From Branchiostoma floridae (lineage: Eukaryota > Chordata > Leptocardii > Amphioxiformes > Branchiostomatidae), in the NCBI RefSeq assembly GCF_000003815.2, contig NC_049987.1, forward strand, positions 405,473 to 469,472: a stretch of 64,000 nt of DNA. The letters are read 5' to 3'. Below are positions 1 to 10,418 of this stretch, piece by piece. The notes under the pieces are model-generated. The model was not told where the DNA came from and made no database searches. It worked only from the letters and a program-made list of their open reading frames with translations. Position 1 is the stretch's first letter. Each line of letters starts with the position of its first letter. The position numbers and the translations under genes were made by a program.

Positions 1-88
1 GTTTGTATCCCTGTTTCCAATCTGACAAAGCAACAAAACCGCACTGCTTCACATACATGTATCTATGCTGACCATCCATACAAGATAT

Positions 89-118
89 TGATTGATTGAT
101 TGATTGATTGTTTGATTG
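89..118. repeat. (GATT)n microsatellite in front of the first exon
   Basis: A short run of GATT units sits directly before the splice acceptor at 121-122, so it replaces the usual pyrimidine tract of that intron end. Confidence 0.8.
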
Positions 119-122
119 CCAG

Positions 123-2083
123 AAAGCGTCTCCGTGCCTGCGGTACATCATGGCGCTGCTGTCCCACGTGATGAGCGCGGTCGTTACCGTGAGCCACGAC
201 AAACACAGCAGCGAGGGACAGAGCAAAACAAACAAGCTACACGAGGTAAGTCTGAAGAGTTCCACCACGTTGGTCAGCTAACTGTAGATCACACTTGTAC
301 ACGGCCAAGTTGTGAATAGATAACCTAAATTTAGACAGCGAGGTGTCCATGAACAGTTTTAGGTTGGTAAGTCTGAAAATTAATGTAACCTGAAGTGTCC
401 CTTGTACCCCTACAGATGATCCAGGGAGTGTCTGTCTGAGTGTGTGTTTGTGTGTGTGTGTGTGTCCGTGTGTTTGTCTGTGTGTGTGTCCGTATGCATG
501 ACTTAAGTGTGAGCTAAAGTGTACCATTATTATTGTTCCCCTACAGATTATCCAGGGAGCATGTTTCTGTGTGTGTGTCTGTCTATGTGTGTGTCCTTTT
601 ACATGACTTAAGTTTGTCCCATTGTTCCCCACAGATGATCCAGGGAGCTGTGCTGGGCCTGTGTGTGTGTGTGTCCGTATGTATGACTGAAGTGTTACCT
701 GAAGTGTCCCATTGTTCCCCCACAGATGATCCAGGGAGCGGTGCTGGGCCTGTGTGTGTGTGTGTGTCCGTGTGTATGACTAAGTGTGTCCCATTGTTTC
801 CCTACAGATGATCCAGGGAGCTGTGCTGGGCCTGTGTGTGTGTGTGTCCGTATGTATGACTGAAGTGTTACCTGAAGTGTCCCATTGTTCCCCCACAGAT
901 GATCCAGGGAGCTGTGCTGGGCCTGGCCACCAAGATCCTCCTGGGCTGTCAGGAGGTGAGCTCAGAAAACTTACAGACATGAGGCTTTGTCTGGTGGAGT
1001 TAAAATGCAGTTATGTTGGAAAGATGATAGTTCTTGAATGTAAATCAGTGATGTCTGAAATTTTAACTGTTGATTGTTTAGTTGAGCTCTAAGCCAGATC
1101 ATTGTTTGATAGCACTCCACCTATGAACCCTTGAAATGAATAGCTTGACCTTTGAACTCTTGTAACTGATAACTTGACCTTTGAACTTTTGTAGCTGATA
1201 ACTTAACCTTTGAACTCTTGTTGACCTGACTTTTGAACTCTGACCTGCAGGTGCTGGAGGTTCTGCTGGACGTTTGTCGCTCCTTCTCAGCGAGCGGGGC
1301 GGAGGAGCGGGAATGCAGGTTCCAGGGCCTGGAGCGGGTTGCCAAGGCGACGGTGCTGGGTCACCTCCTGCCCGTGCTGATGACATCACTCACCCACGGC
1401 AACCTGAAGTACCTGCCGCTGGCCGACGCCCTGATGCCACAGCTGGTGCAGCTGGTCGTGCTGTCCAGCCAGGTAACTAACTAGCTAACTAGCTAACTTA
1501 TTAACTAACATCACCATGGCAACCTGAAGTACCTGCCGCTGGCCGACGCCCTGATGCCTCAGCTGGTGCAGCTGGTCGTGCTGTCCAGCCAGGTAACTAG
1601 CTAAGTAACTAACTAGCTAACTAGCTAACTAAGCAGCTAACTAAGCAGCTAACTAAGCAACTAACTTATTAACCAACATCACCCATGGCAACCTGGAGTA
1701 CCTGCTGCTGGCCAATGCCCTATCTTGCTGTCCCATCAGGTAACTTGTTACCTACCTAACTAGCTAACTAAAAAGCTAACTATATCTTTCTAACTTACTG
1801 GCTAATGGGAGTAGGACTTGAGTGTTTGTGTTGTCCAATAAGATAACTAACAAGCTATATTTTACACAGACAGAAGCTGATCACTGCACAGTTCTAACAC
1901 TTCACGTCCTGAGATCTACACATTAGCCATACAATGTTGAGTCTAAGATTCCTGTGCTGTGTGTTTCCCAGTGTGCCTTGCTGCTGAAGACGCAGGCGTG
2001 CCGCCCCGGGGTGGAGGATCCGCCCCCCACCCCCACATCCGACGTGGTCGAGCTCATCGGGGGAGGCAAGCAGACAGACGAGT

Positions 2084-2123
<40 letters not shown>

Positions 2124-2743
2124 GTGTATGTGTGTGCCCCGGGGTGGAGGATCCGCCCCACACCCCCACATCCGACGTGGTGGAGCTCATCGGGGGAGGC
2201 AAGCAGACAGACGAGTAAGTATGTGTGTGCATGCACATGTGCGTGTGTGTGTGCGTAGTGTGGTGCATGGATGTGTGTGTTTGTGCCTTAGTGTAAGTGT
2301 GCATGTGTACATGTGTGTGTGCACATTAGTACTTGTATGTGTGACTGTGTGTGTGTTTACGTGTGAGTGCATGTACACATTGTGCATGTGTGTGTGCATG
2401 ATTGTTTGTGTGTGTTTGCAAACAGAAAAGTTCCCTCCTCTCTTTATTGTTAAGATCTGGCTCAAGCTGTCTAAAGATGAACCAGAAGTTACTATCAGTG
2501 CTTTGATGTAGAAGCTAACTTCTGTGTGACCCCTGACCCAGGATGAAACATGACACCGAGGAGGACGCAGGTTTCCTGTTCGGGGTGAAGGTTCCTGCGC
2601 CCTGGGCCACAGGGAAGTCCGTCGAGTCCATCCACCCCGTCCGGGACAACTACAAGTTCCGCGAGACCGTCCAGATCCCGGGCGCCAGGTGTCTCTACCT
2701 GCGCTTCGACCCTAGGTGTTCGTCTCAGTACGACTACGACAAG
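123..2743 (+). CDS. HECTD4: HECTD4-like E3 ubiquitin ligase, five internal exons
   Basis: Five exons join in frame: 123-245, 899-955, 1251-1472, 1972-2081 and 2542-2743, 714 nt or 238 codons, all with AG acceptors and GT donors and matching phases. The joined product is leucine-rich and helical (LPLADALMPQLVQLVVL in exon 3) and ends with a beta-sandwich-like stretch holding CLYLRFDPRCSSQYDYDK. From memory this combination matches the N-terminal half of vertebrate HECTD4, a HECT-type ubiquitin ligase of roughly 4,000 residues; that is recognition, not a search. ZZEF1-type relatives share the beta-sandwich and are the main alternative. No start codon, stop codon or HECT domain lies in the window. 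Exon 5 ends in phase 0, but no following exon was found on the + strand. Four of the five exons have tandem copies of their own splice junction beside them. Confidence 0.68.
411..898 (+). repeat. Minisatellite repeating the acceptor of HECTD4 exon 2
   Basis: The intron before exon 2 (899-955) carries tandem copies of the exon's own acceptor, each a CCCCACAG or CTACAG followed by the first exon bases ATGATCCAGGGAGC and then a (TG)n stretch. Exon-like starts fall at 416, 547, 635, 726, 808 and the real one at 899, so the last four spacings are 88, 91, 82 and 91 bp. Only the copy at 899 continues into a full exon with a donor. Confidence 0.9.
1140..1240 (+). repeat. 29-bp tandem repeat in HECTD4 intron 2
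   Basis: Four imperfect units built on GACCTTTGAACTC begin at 1147, 1176, 1205 and 1228, just upstream of the acceptor of exon 3 at 1249-1250. Confidence 0.75.
1508..1739 (+). repeat. Two tandem copies of the 3' end and donor of HECTD4 exon 3
   Basis: Bases 1508-1592 repeat the last 80 or so bases of exon 3 almost perfectly and end in the same CAG|GTAACT donor. A third, shortened copy lies at 1675-1739 and again ends CAG|GTAACT. AACTAGCT units fill the spaces between copies. The first copy, ending at 1472, gives an exon whose phase matches exon 4. Confidence 0.9.
2084..2440 (+). repeat. Tandem copy of exon 4 donor within (TG)n-rich intron
   Basis: Bases 2135-2214 repeat the last 80 bases of exon 4 (original ends at 2081), including the GA|GTAAGT donor, 133 bp downstream. 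TG-rich simple sequence lies on both sides and continues to about 2440. Confidence 0.88.
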
Positions 2744-3030
2744 GTGAGACCTTAGGCACTCCTCCTAGTGATATACGACGGTACTGCAGTCAGTGTTTCC
2801 TAGTAATAAGATCCTGGGCGCCAGGTGTCTGTACCTGCGCTTCGACCCCAGGTGTTCGTCCCAGTATGATTACGACAAGGTGAGACCTTAGGCACGCCAC
2901 CTAGGGATACATGACAGTACTGCAGTCAGTGTTTCCTAGTAATAAGATCCCGGGCGCCAGGTGTCTGTACCTGCGCTTCGACCCCAGGTGTTCGTCCCAG
3001 TACGACTACGACAAGGTGAGACGTTAGGCA
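2744..3030 (+). repeat. 136-bp tandem copies of the exon 5 donor
   Basis: The end of exon 5 and the first 65 or so intron bases recur twice more. The AAG|GTGAGAC junction occurs at 2743, 2879 and 3015, exactly 136 bp apart. The copies keep the coding frame of the repeated exon piece. Confidence 0.9.
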
Positions 3031-5632
3031 TGCCTCCTATTGATATACGACGGTACTGCAGTCAGTGTTTCCTAGTGATAGAGGAGGGTACTGCAGTGTG
3101 GGTACTTCAAAGAGGATTATACCTCACTGACTCGACCTTGTTCAGGGAGAGTACAATATGCAGTATTCCTGGGAATCGCTAGATGGTGCACACATACAAA
3201 GAAAAGAAAAGCAAAGCATGATGGGACCTCACGTGATGACGCCCCTTCCCAATCATCATTTCCTTTTGTGCTTCGCGCAAGGTGCACGCATCGAGTTTGC
3301 TCCGGTACGATCCGGTAGTGACTCAGTTTTTCGTTGTTGGCTACGAGAAGAACCACTTTCGGCGCACCATGCCGCCGATAGGGTAAGCCCCTGTCGGCCG
3401 GCTACTATCGTCGCAGCAGGCCGTAAGACCGGGAAGGGTGAAAAGCCCCTATCGGCGGGCTACTATCGGTACTGGCGGTCGAGCTTAGCGCTCAAGGCTT
3501 GCCAGGCGCTGGGAAGGACCAAAAGGCCCTTTCGGCGCAACATGCACGGGAAGAATTGGCCAAGCATGCCGTAGAACCTGGAGGTTATCGGCGAGGCTAC
3601 GTATACAGTCGGCCGTCATACCTTGTGCCTTACACGGAGCTGGCATTATCGGCGCACCAGGCCGAAAAACCTGGAGGATAGCGCAGCCACAGACGGCCGC
3701 TATGGCCATGGTGCCCGAGGTTGAGGCACTGGCCCTTTCGGTGCAGCAGGCACGGAGAATTGAGGTAATTCTTTGCGCCAGGTGACGCTAAAGATTCGAG
3801 AACGGTGGAAGACTGTTCTCGTGGCTCCATCCATATTCAGAAGGAGCGGCAGCCGCCGTGCCACGTGGGCCGATCGGGGTAATCGACATCTCAATGGATA
3901 CTGTAAGTAGATTACGGGCTCCGGTCGCTCCGTTATGGTTGCTCGGATAAGCTTCCATGTTGAACACGCTGTTAGGCATGTTGCCGTTGCATTCTACGCT
4001 CGTCTAGGAGGAGCGTCCAGCAGTTTTCCCCATAATTTAAAGTCGTTTTATGAGCGGTTGACTTAGGAAAGACGTCAATCGGCACAGAAAGGGGCCTCCC
4101 CTTCTTCTTCTGCTGACTATGATACGTCGCAGTTGTCTGACAAGAGTAGCTCCAGGTGAATAAAATATTGGGAGCTTATGTTAAAGCTTGTCCCTGAGGG
4201 AAGCTTTTTTATGGCAATAAAGTTATCAATCATTTAGCCATACTAGAAATGTGTGTCCGTAATTAGCATTATCACGGAGAATGCTCCACAAAGACAATTG
4301 ACGAAATTGAATTCGTCTGGGACGTTGTGTGACTAGTCACGCACGTAGTTAATACACATGTATGTTCAACGTCTGGCTCTTTGTTGTTACTTTAGACAAC
4401 AAGATTTAACATGTTTCATGTTGACGAGTCTAACATGTTTTGGTAGTCTTGATAGAATATTGTTCTTTACGAGGAACACGTGTCCTTTCTAATAAACCAT
4501 TGTTATGCAAACAATGCAAACATTGCGAATGCTGCCGGCAAATGGTCGGCGGTATTCCTCCGAACTCCGCTCACTCAGGATTGACCGTCCCGGGCGTGGT
4601 TGCGGAGCATTCTTATGATTCTACTTCTTCCTGGTAAGTATGTTCCAGAAGATGGGAAGAAGGAGCTCTGTGTGCTTCACGGAACTTCAGGTAACATTAT
4701 TGTGTTTACCTACTTACCGGCTACGATTAAAACGATTGTTTACCTTTTTGCTGTTCGGCACGGCCTTATCACAAGAGCCGACAATGGAGTTTTGTTGTGT
4801 TCATTATAGTGCAAACAGACAATATAGTCTGAACATGGCGGACACTTGTCAGTTATACACTGTTTAGCCTTGCGTCCACATCGCTCGGCTTGAAAGTATC
4901 CTCATCATTCTTAGCAAAATTGTTGGTGTTTGACACCGGAACGTTGTCTTCTTCCTGTTGTTTTAGGATGAAGAAAATATTAACCACGTTCTTTAACTGG
5001 TTGATTAACTATTATATGCCGACCATCTGAGCATTTGTATACAGTTGCTCGTCTTGGCTCGCCACGTGCTCGTCCTGGACTGGCGGGGATTCCCAGTCAC
5101 CAGAGCAGGGGCTATTGAGGTAGCCAATCAGGTAAACTTATCCTCGATCCAATCAAGGACACTACCGTTCGAATATTGTAGACGTTCAATACCTCGTATG
5201 CAGGTGTGAAACCTGTTATTCTTGCCAGTAGACTTACGGTCCTAGTTACCGAATCCACAATCCACAGTCGGATGTTTATAAATACCGATGGCTAATGTTG
5301 TATCAGAAGTGCGATTCTTGTTTAAATCGCTAGAGGACCCCATTAAAGGGTCAAAAGGTCATTGGTTACATTTTGGCCGCCATTATTTACGTTCCAGGCT
5401 CAGGCTACAATACGGCATTTCCTATGCATATGCTTAACAACAGGGATCATGGGAGAAAGAGGCTGTCAAAAATCACCTACCGGACTTTTAGAACATGAAA
5501 AACTCACATTGGCATGGTTGTCAGCCCTCTAAAGATTAATTTGACGGAAAAAAAAAGGAAAAATTTACGGTGGAATCATGTAATACGATATCAAAACATA
5601 GGGGGTGGCCTTTTCAGCCCTTGTGACTGCCT
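3031..5632. other. No firm gene; imperfect GC-rich repeats at 3340-3790
   Basis: No exon of the flanking HECTD4-like gene was recognised here. Between 3340 and 3790 phrases such as CCCTTTCGGCGCA, TATCGGCGCACCAGG and CCTTTCGGTGCAGCAGG recur imperfectly. Short readings of them (LSAHHA, LSAQHA, LSAHQA, LSVQQA) look alike but lie in separate short frames, so a decayed protein-coding repeat or transposon is possible. A stretch ending in a good donor (CTG|GTAAGT near 4632) was seen at 4520-4632, but nothing identifies it. Confidence 0.4.
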
Positions 5633-5732
5633 NNNNNNNNNNNNNNNNNNNNNNNNNNNNNNNNNNNNNNNNNNNNNNNNNNNNNNNNNNNNNNNNNNNN
5701 NNNNNNNNNNNNNNNNNNNNNNNNNNNNNNNN
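5633..5732. other. Assembly gap, 100 N
   Basis: Exactly 100 N, the usual placeholder for a gap of unknown size, so order and orientation across it may be uncertain. Confidence 0.99.
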
Positions 5733-6646
5733 CACAAATATTGCTACAAATCTGGTTTTCAACACAATATAGAAGCTACAACCCTTACCTATAAGATGCA
5801 CCTCCAAAATACAAAAATATCCCAAGGAAAACATTTCTACAGCCACTTTTCCCAAGCCTACCTAAGCATTCTGAGGGCACTAAAACTGGGACATCTGCGC
5901 AAGTCCGGAAATACCGAAATTTGCCCTGTCACCCCCCTGAACTTGAGAATTAACAGATGACAACCCTACCAAACAATGATGAAAGTAGTTTTCAACAACT
6001 TCTCCTTGTTTGAAAAAATTTCAATGAAATATGACTGCGCAGCAATGATTTTCCTGACAAGTGTCAATGGCTGTTTTCAAATGCTGACAAGGCAGTGGGT
6101 GGGGAGGGAAGTGGATCAAAGTGCCAACATGGATGAGGTCAAAAATTGTGAAAAAAAGACACAGACAATGTCAACCACTGGTAACCACTGGTCACTCTGA
6201 TAGATCTACATGCTTTCCTCTGTTTTGGACTTAAAATTTCTTCTTTTTTGAACTTTGGAAATATGTATAATACAAAAATGAATACCAGAATCTCACCTTT
6301 ATGTAATAGATAGATGATGGGCGTGGCTTGATTATGTGGAAATAGGGGTTGCCCCACCCACAAGGGGGTTCTTTTAACACCCGAGGCGAAGCACCTGGCA
6401 CCAGAATTACCACATGGTGTGGTTTATGGCTCCTGGCACCAGATGTGTGTGGTCTTGCAGATTTTCCCGCTAGAATTTTTCTGCTTGTTAAGCCCAGCAG
6501 TCTGCTCCCAGTCTCACACGGGAAGGACACTGTGAGGGAGCGTGGTGTGTCTATCATGGATCTTAACTTCGACTTGGGACTTGACGATTTGTTGAATCCT
6601 GTTGAATCTGAGGATCTCAGCTTTGGTATCCAGTTTTTCCAGTATG
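5733..6646 (+). other. No firm gene; possible start of an ORF at 6556
   Basis: Mostly AT-rich sequence with nothing recognised. At 6556 an ATG opens a short acidic frame (MDLNFDLGLDDLLN and onward) that runs into the gap at 6647. It could be the first exon of a gene or an accessory ORF of the transposon downstream. There is too little sequence to tell. Confidence 0.25.
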
Positions 6647-7084
6647 NNNNNNNNNNNNNNNNNNNNNNNNNNNNNNNNNNNNNNNNNNNNNNNNNNNNNN
6701 NNNNNNNNNNNNNNNNNNNNNNNNNNNNNNNNNNNNNNNNNNNNNNNNNNNNNNNNNNNNNNNNNNNNNNNNNNNNNNNNNNNNNNNNNNNNNNNNNNNN
6801 NNNNNNNNNNNNNNNNNNNNNNNNNNNNNNNNNNNNNNNNNNNNNNNNNNNNNNNNNNNNNNNNNNNNNNNNNNNNNNNNNNNNNNNNNNNNNNNNNNNN
6901 NNNNNNNNNNNNNNNNNNNNNNNNNNNNNNNNNNNNNNNNNNNNNNNNNNNNNNNNNNNNNNNNNNNNNNNNNNNNNNNNNNNNNNNNNNNNNNNNNNNN
7001 NNNNNNNNNNNNNNNNNNNNNNNNNNNNNNNNNNNNNNNNNNNNNNNNNNNNNNNNNNNNNNNNNNNNNNNNNNNNNNNNNNNN
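6647..7084. other. Assembly gap, 438 N
   Basis: A sized gap. The 53-bp tandem repeat that starts directly at its right edge is a likely cause of the failed assembly. Confidence 0.99.
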
Positions 7085-7310
7085 TATGGAAAGCAGTACA
7101 CTAGTTATTTTCTGAAGACCTGGTTCTTTGTAACAGTTATAGAAAGCAGTGACCTTGTTATTTTCTGAAGACCTAGGTTCTTTGTTACAGTTATAGAAAG
7201 CAGTAAACTAGTTATTTTCTGAAGATCTGGTTCTTTGTAACAGTTATAGAAAGCAGTGACCTTGTTAGTTTCTGAAGACCCCAGGTCTTTGTTACAGTTA
7301 TGGAAAGCAT
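7085..7310. repeat. 53/54-bp minisatellite
   Basis: About 4.3 units, each beginning TATAGAAAGCAGT, start at 7085, 7138, 7192, 7245 and 7299. Spacings alternate 53, 54, 53, 54, and alternate units are more alike (CTGGTTC versus CTAGGTTC forms), which suggests a dimeric higher-order unit. It probably continues into the gap on its left. Confidence 0.88.
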
Positions 7311-7403
7311 TAAACTGTTGTTTACTTTTATGACATTGAGTCTTTGTGTCTTAATCCTCTCTAATCCCCTAGGCAATTAGCACAGTGTGAGAGCTGACCA
7401 GTG

Positions 7404-7521
7404 GTGCAGAAAAAGTGTTGGATTATCTAAAAAGTGTGGTACTATCCAAAAAGTGTGGCTTTATTTTATGCAAATTTTAGATAGTACCACACTTTTTGGA
7501 TAATACAACACTTTTCTGCAC
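7404..7521. repeat. Inverted repeat of about 47-bp arms (foldback)
   Basis: The left arm starts GTGCAGAAAAAGTGTTG and the right arm ends CAACACTTTTCTGCAC. The arms pair almost throughout around an AT-rich loop near 7454-7474. Both arms carry AAAAAGTGTGGTACTAT-like text. It may be a tiny foldback element. It lies 440 bp upstream of the transposase start, but nothing links it to that gene. Confidence 0.8.
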
Positions 7522-7956
7522 TATGTGGATATAATCACAGTAATTGAAGGGCTCCCATTGGCTGAGGGATAGTGGCCATGTTCTAAGTTTTTAGAACACC
7601 TTTAATATGATATTTCTGCCTAGTATGCCACTGTCAGTATCTGAAACCAAGTCATGGCACTTGCCTGGAGCTAGTGCTAATACACAAACTCAATTAAAAT
7701 CACTGGAAAGCATCCTTTCTCATGAGAAAATGGCAAGCCACACAGTCACACACCCAGAAACACAGGCAGGCTGTGACACACACTCAGGTGAGAAATGGCC
7801 AAGGCTAACAACTCCATGTGGTACAAATTGTCACTCCCCCTGAGCCGGACTATCTTAAAAGAGCTGGTATGTGACAATTCGGCCCATACCCTGTCTGCCT
7901 GCCTTTCTACCTACCTGCCTACCTACCTACATACCTTCTCACATCAACACCACATC

Positions 7957-10001
7957 ATGCCGAGGAGAAGAAAGAAGATGAGGCTTCGACATGCCGGCCA
8001 GTTCAGGGCGGGAAACAAACCGTGGAACAAGGGTCTTACGATCACGAAGGTAACACCCATTTCTTCATACCATAGGCCAACACAAGACCAGGACAGTCTG
8101 TATGTCAACCGAGATAGGAAGGGAAACATCATACAGAATGACATTGAAACTCTGAATGAAGTGGGAACAACAATGGTGCTCCGTCATACAAAACTGCAAG
8201 GAAGCCGGATTGCGAGATTCATTGGGGAGAAGACAGACAGCGATGAAGTGGAGGGCTACCGCATGTGGCATGCGAAGACAGCGGTCCATGCCTGTGTGAG
8301 TGCACAGAGACACCACGACAAGATCCAAACAGACTGCAAGGGACTGGTCAGAGTGTCAGCCCGGAAGGAGCAGAAGAAAGGCCTGACCACTTCGGAGACA
8401 CTGGTGTGCGACGAGTGCAACTATGAATCGCATCACAGTAAGTTTTATGGGGTGGTGCCGTCAGACGAACCAGGAAAACGAGGACCCAAGGTCGCAGAAC
8501 CTAACATGGCAGCACAAGTCGCCATGTTTAACAGTCCCATAGGACCGCAAGTGCTCAGAGAAGTTGCAGCTGCACTGGACATCTCAGTGCCAACCACGGG
8601 AGGACTCCAGAACTTAGCAAATAAATACAGTGACAAGATGGTTTCCTTAAACGAGAAGGACATGGAAGCTTTGCGAGAGACGGTGAAGGAAGTCCATGCA
8701 GTGAAAGGAAACGAACCGGACAGCGGCATCCCAATAGAAGCCGACTCTCGCTACCAAAGCCCGCTCCGTTCTGGAAGGGGGAAGAAACCAGGTCAACCGT
8801 CTGGCAACTGTGTCACCAATGTAGCTGAAAATGTGACAAAAAGGAAGTGGGTCATCTGCACTCATGTCAAGAACAAGAACTGTCAACAATGTAGCAGAGG
8901 AGAGGGGAAGAAGGAAGTCCCATCCCACAAGTGTTCAGCGAACATCCCACAGTCAGCCGTTATAGGGGATGAAAGACAGGCTGCCATAGAGATTGCCAAG
9001 AAACTGATGTCTGGGCCTAGCAAAACAATTGTTGCTGAGTTAACTGAAGATGGTGATAGCAGCTTCTCCTCTGGAATGAAAGAAGTCATGGAGGAAGCAG
9101 GACTGAATGATCTCAAAGTCTTCAAAGACATTGTGCACCTTTCAAAAGCTATCAGGCGCAAGGTGAGCGGAGGCAAGTGGTCCAAGCAGATGTTTCCAGG
9201 AAAAACCCAGGAAGAGAGAAAGTGGATCAGGGACCGCTTCGGCAATGACTTGGCCATAAGGCTAAATACTGAACACGTCCTGGGACTAAAGAAGTTCCGT
9301 AACCAGAGGGTCATGGCTGGAAAAATGAAACAGGTTATGCAAGCAATTCCATATTGCTATAGTGGAGATCACAGCAGATGTAAGTCCGGTTCCCTCGTGT
9401 GCAGGCACCCATACAAATGGAAGTTTCAAGAGTTACAAGAGAAGGCGAAGGGAAAGCTGGACCCGACCGACGCTGACCTGAAGGAGTTAGGAAAAATCAT
9501 GGAGCACAGGCTAGGAAAGGAGGCTTTGAAGGTGACAAGACGTGGGCGAACCACCAACAAAGTAGAGTCTGTTAATAGACAGATTAGCAAGACATGTCCA
9601 AAAAATGTGAACAGATCTCGTACCTTTCCGGGCAGAGTGCACTCTGGACTACACTCCTCCAACAATGGAACCGGGATGTCGATAGCCCGCAAACGTGCCG
9701 CAGCCAATATACCGTTTTCACCAAACTCCGCGGTCGTTCCTGCATGGAAGGGATGGAAAAGACACAGAACTATCACCGTGCGTACAAGATGGAGGTAGCA
9801 AACCAGAAAAGACAAAAAGCCAAGACATTGAGAAGGTTTGCTTCATATGACAAAAGAAAAGAGCAGGGAACTTACAAAAGCAAGAGAGCAGTGACAGGTA
9901 CAGGTAGGGCACCAAGGAAGAAGAAGAAGGTAGACAACAGAGAACATTCATACACCCGTCCCGCAGAGCAGGAGTCACCAAGTGGATCAGATGCAGACTA
10001 A
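7957..10001 (+). CDS. Mutator-like transposase, one frameshift near the C-terminus
   Basis: A single-exon gene starting with a basic leader (MPRRRKK). The frame is open upstream to 7795, but 7957 is the first ATG followed by family-like sequence. It matches the animal Mutator-like transposase family: a CxxC pair and following histidines (LVCDECNYESHHSKFY), then RGPKVAEPN, then an RNase H-like core with candidate catalytic acids D263 (EADSRYQSP), D365 or D367 (TEDGDSS) and E439 (LNTEHVLGL), then a Cys/His cluster (GDHSRCKSG) and RVHSGLHSSNNGTG. This enzyme would cut and reinsert its own element. Near 9745-9760 the conserved reading passes from the first frame, which stops at 9798, to the -1 frame, which runs to 10001 with a lysine-rich tail. 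The nucleotide text there lacks one base relative to an open frame, and no canonical slippery heptamer is visible. A recent mutation or an assembly error fits best. Otherwise the gene looks young and intact. Confidence 0.88.
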
Positions 10002-10031
10002 GGACTGATAGAATGTAGCTTACCTAAGCAC

Positions 10032-10418
10032 CTACAGAATACAGTCTGGCCAACCTGTATGTGTCCGACATACTCCGCGGCGTCGGCAGGACTTTCTCCC
10101 GTTGTTGACAGACTGAGGCTCGTAAGATAGGTGTAGATAGTTCACACAGAGAGGTTGATGACAGAGATGAGAGACATGTATAGCTTTGTCAAGGTGCAGC
10201 TGGCCAGAATAAACCATGTAAGACACTCTATGTACAGGCCACTTCTTAGTTGTAAAGGCAGGCGTATCAGGGAACCAACAGACATTAATCCCTCCGTAGA
10301 CTGACAAAGCTGATTTCAAACCTCCTTTCCAAAAAATACATGTTGATCCAGGCTCTCTACGTATGTTAGCCTCAATCTTTCTTCTGTATTCCAAGCGCCA
10401 ATTATCTGTTTGACTCAT
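10032..10418 (-). CDS. I-PpoI-like His-Me finger (zinc loop) endonuclease
   Basis: A 128-residue ORF, convergent to the transposase and 30 bp from its end. It carries every key feature of the zinc-bound His-Me finger homing endonuclease fold known from I-PpoI: one zinc site from C27, C86, C91 and H96; a second from C111, C117, H120 and C126; the general base H84 in SHLCHQPLC; and the metal-binding asparagine N105. As I recall I-PpoI (H98, N119, C125), the spacings H84 to N105 (21) and H84 to C111 (27) are the same. HR at 63-64 in the central strand may supply the assisting arginine. It should be a sequence-specific or nicking DNA endonuclease. The start follows a G-rich stretch, and the short N-terminus is typical of this family. 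Its placement suggests a second gene of the Mutator-like element, comparable only in layout to the convergent second gene of maize MuDR. Confidence 0.82.
   Translation of the reverse strand: MSQTDNWRLEYRRKIEANIRREPGSTCIFWKGGLKSALSVYGGINVCWFPDTPAFTTKKWPVHRVSYMVYSGQLHLDKAIHVSHLCHQPLCVNYLHLSYEPQSVNNGRKSCRRRGVCRTHTGWPDCIL

Larger units (their letters stand above)
7957..10418. mobile_element. Core of a two-gene Mutator-like DNA transposon
   Basis: This covers the + strand transposase and the - strand His-Me endonuclease as one proposed unit. Ends are not defined: I found no long terminal inverted repeat between 7522 and 7956 or between 10419 and 10590, and an assembly gap starts at 10591, so the right end may be missing. 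Grouping the two genes is an inference from tight convergent spacing and intact reading frames. Confidence 0.55.

Noticed and set aside
237-2511. Several 90-135 codon frames rich in Cys-Val or His-Thr
   Set aside because: They are readings of TG/CA simple repeats in HECTD4-like introns.
6349-7168. Frames of 190-250 codons across 6647-7084
   Set aside because: Most of their length is N, so nothing supports a protein.
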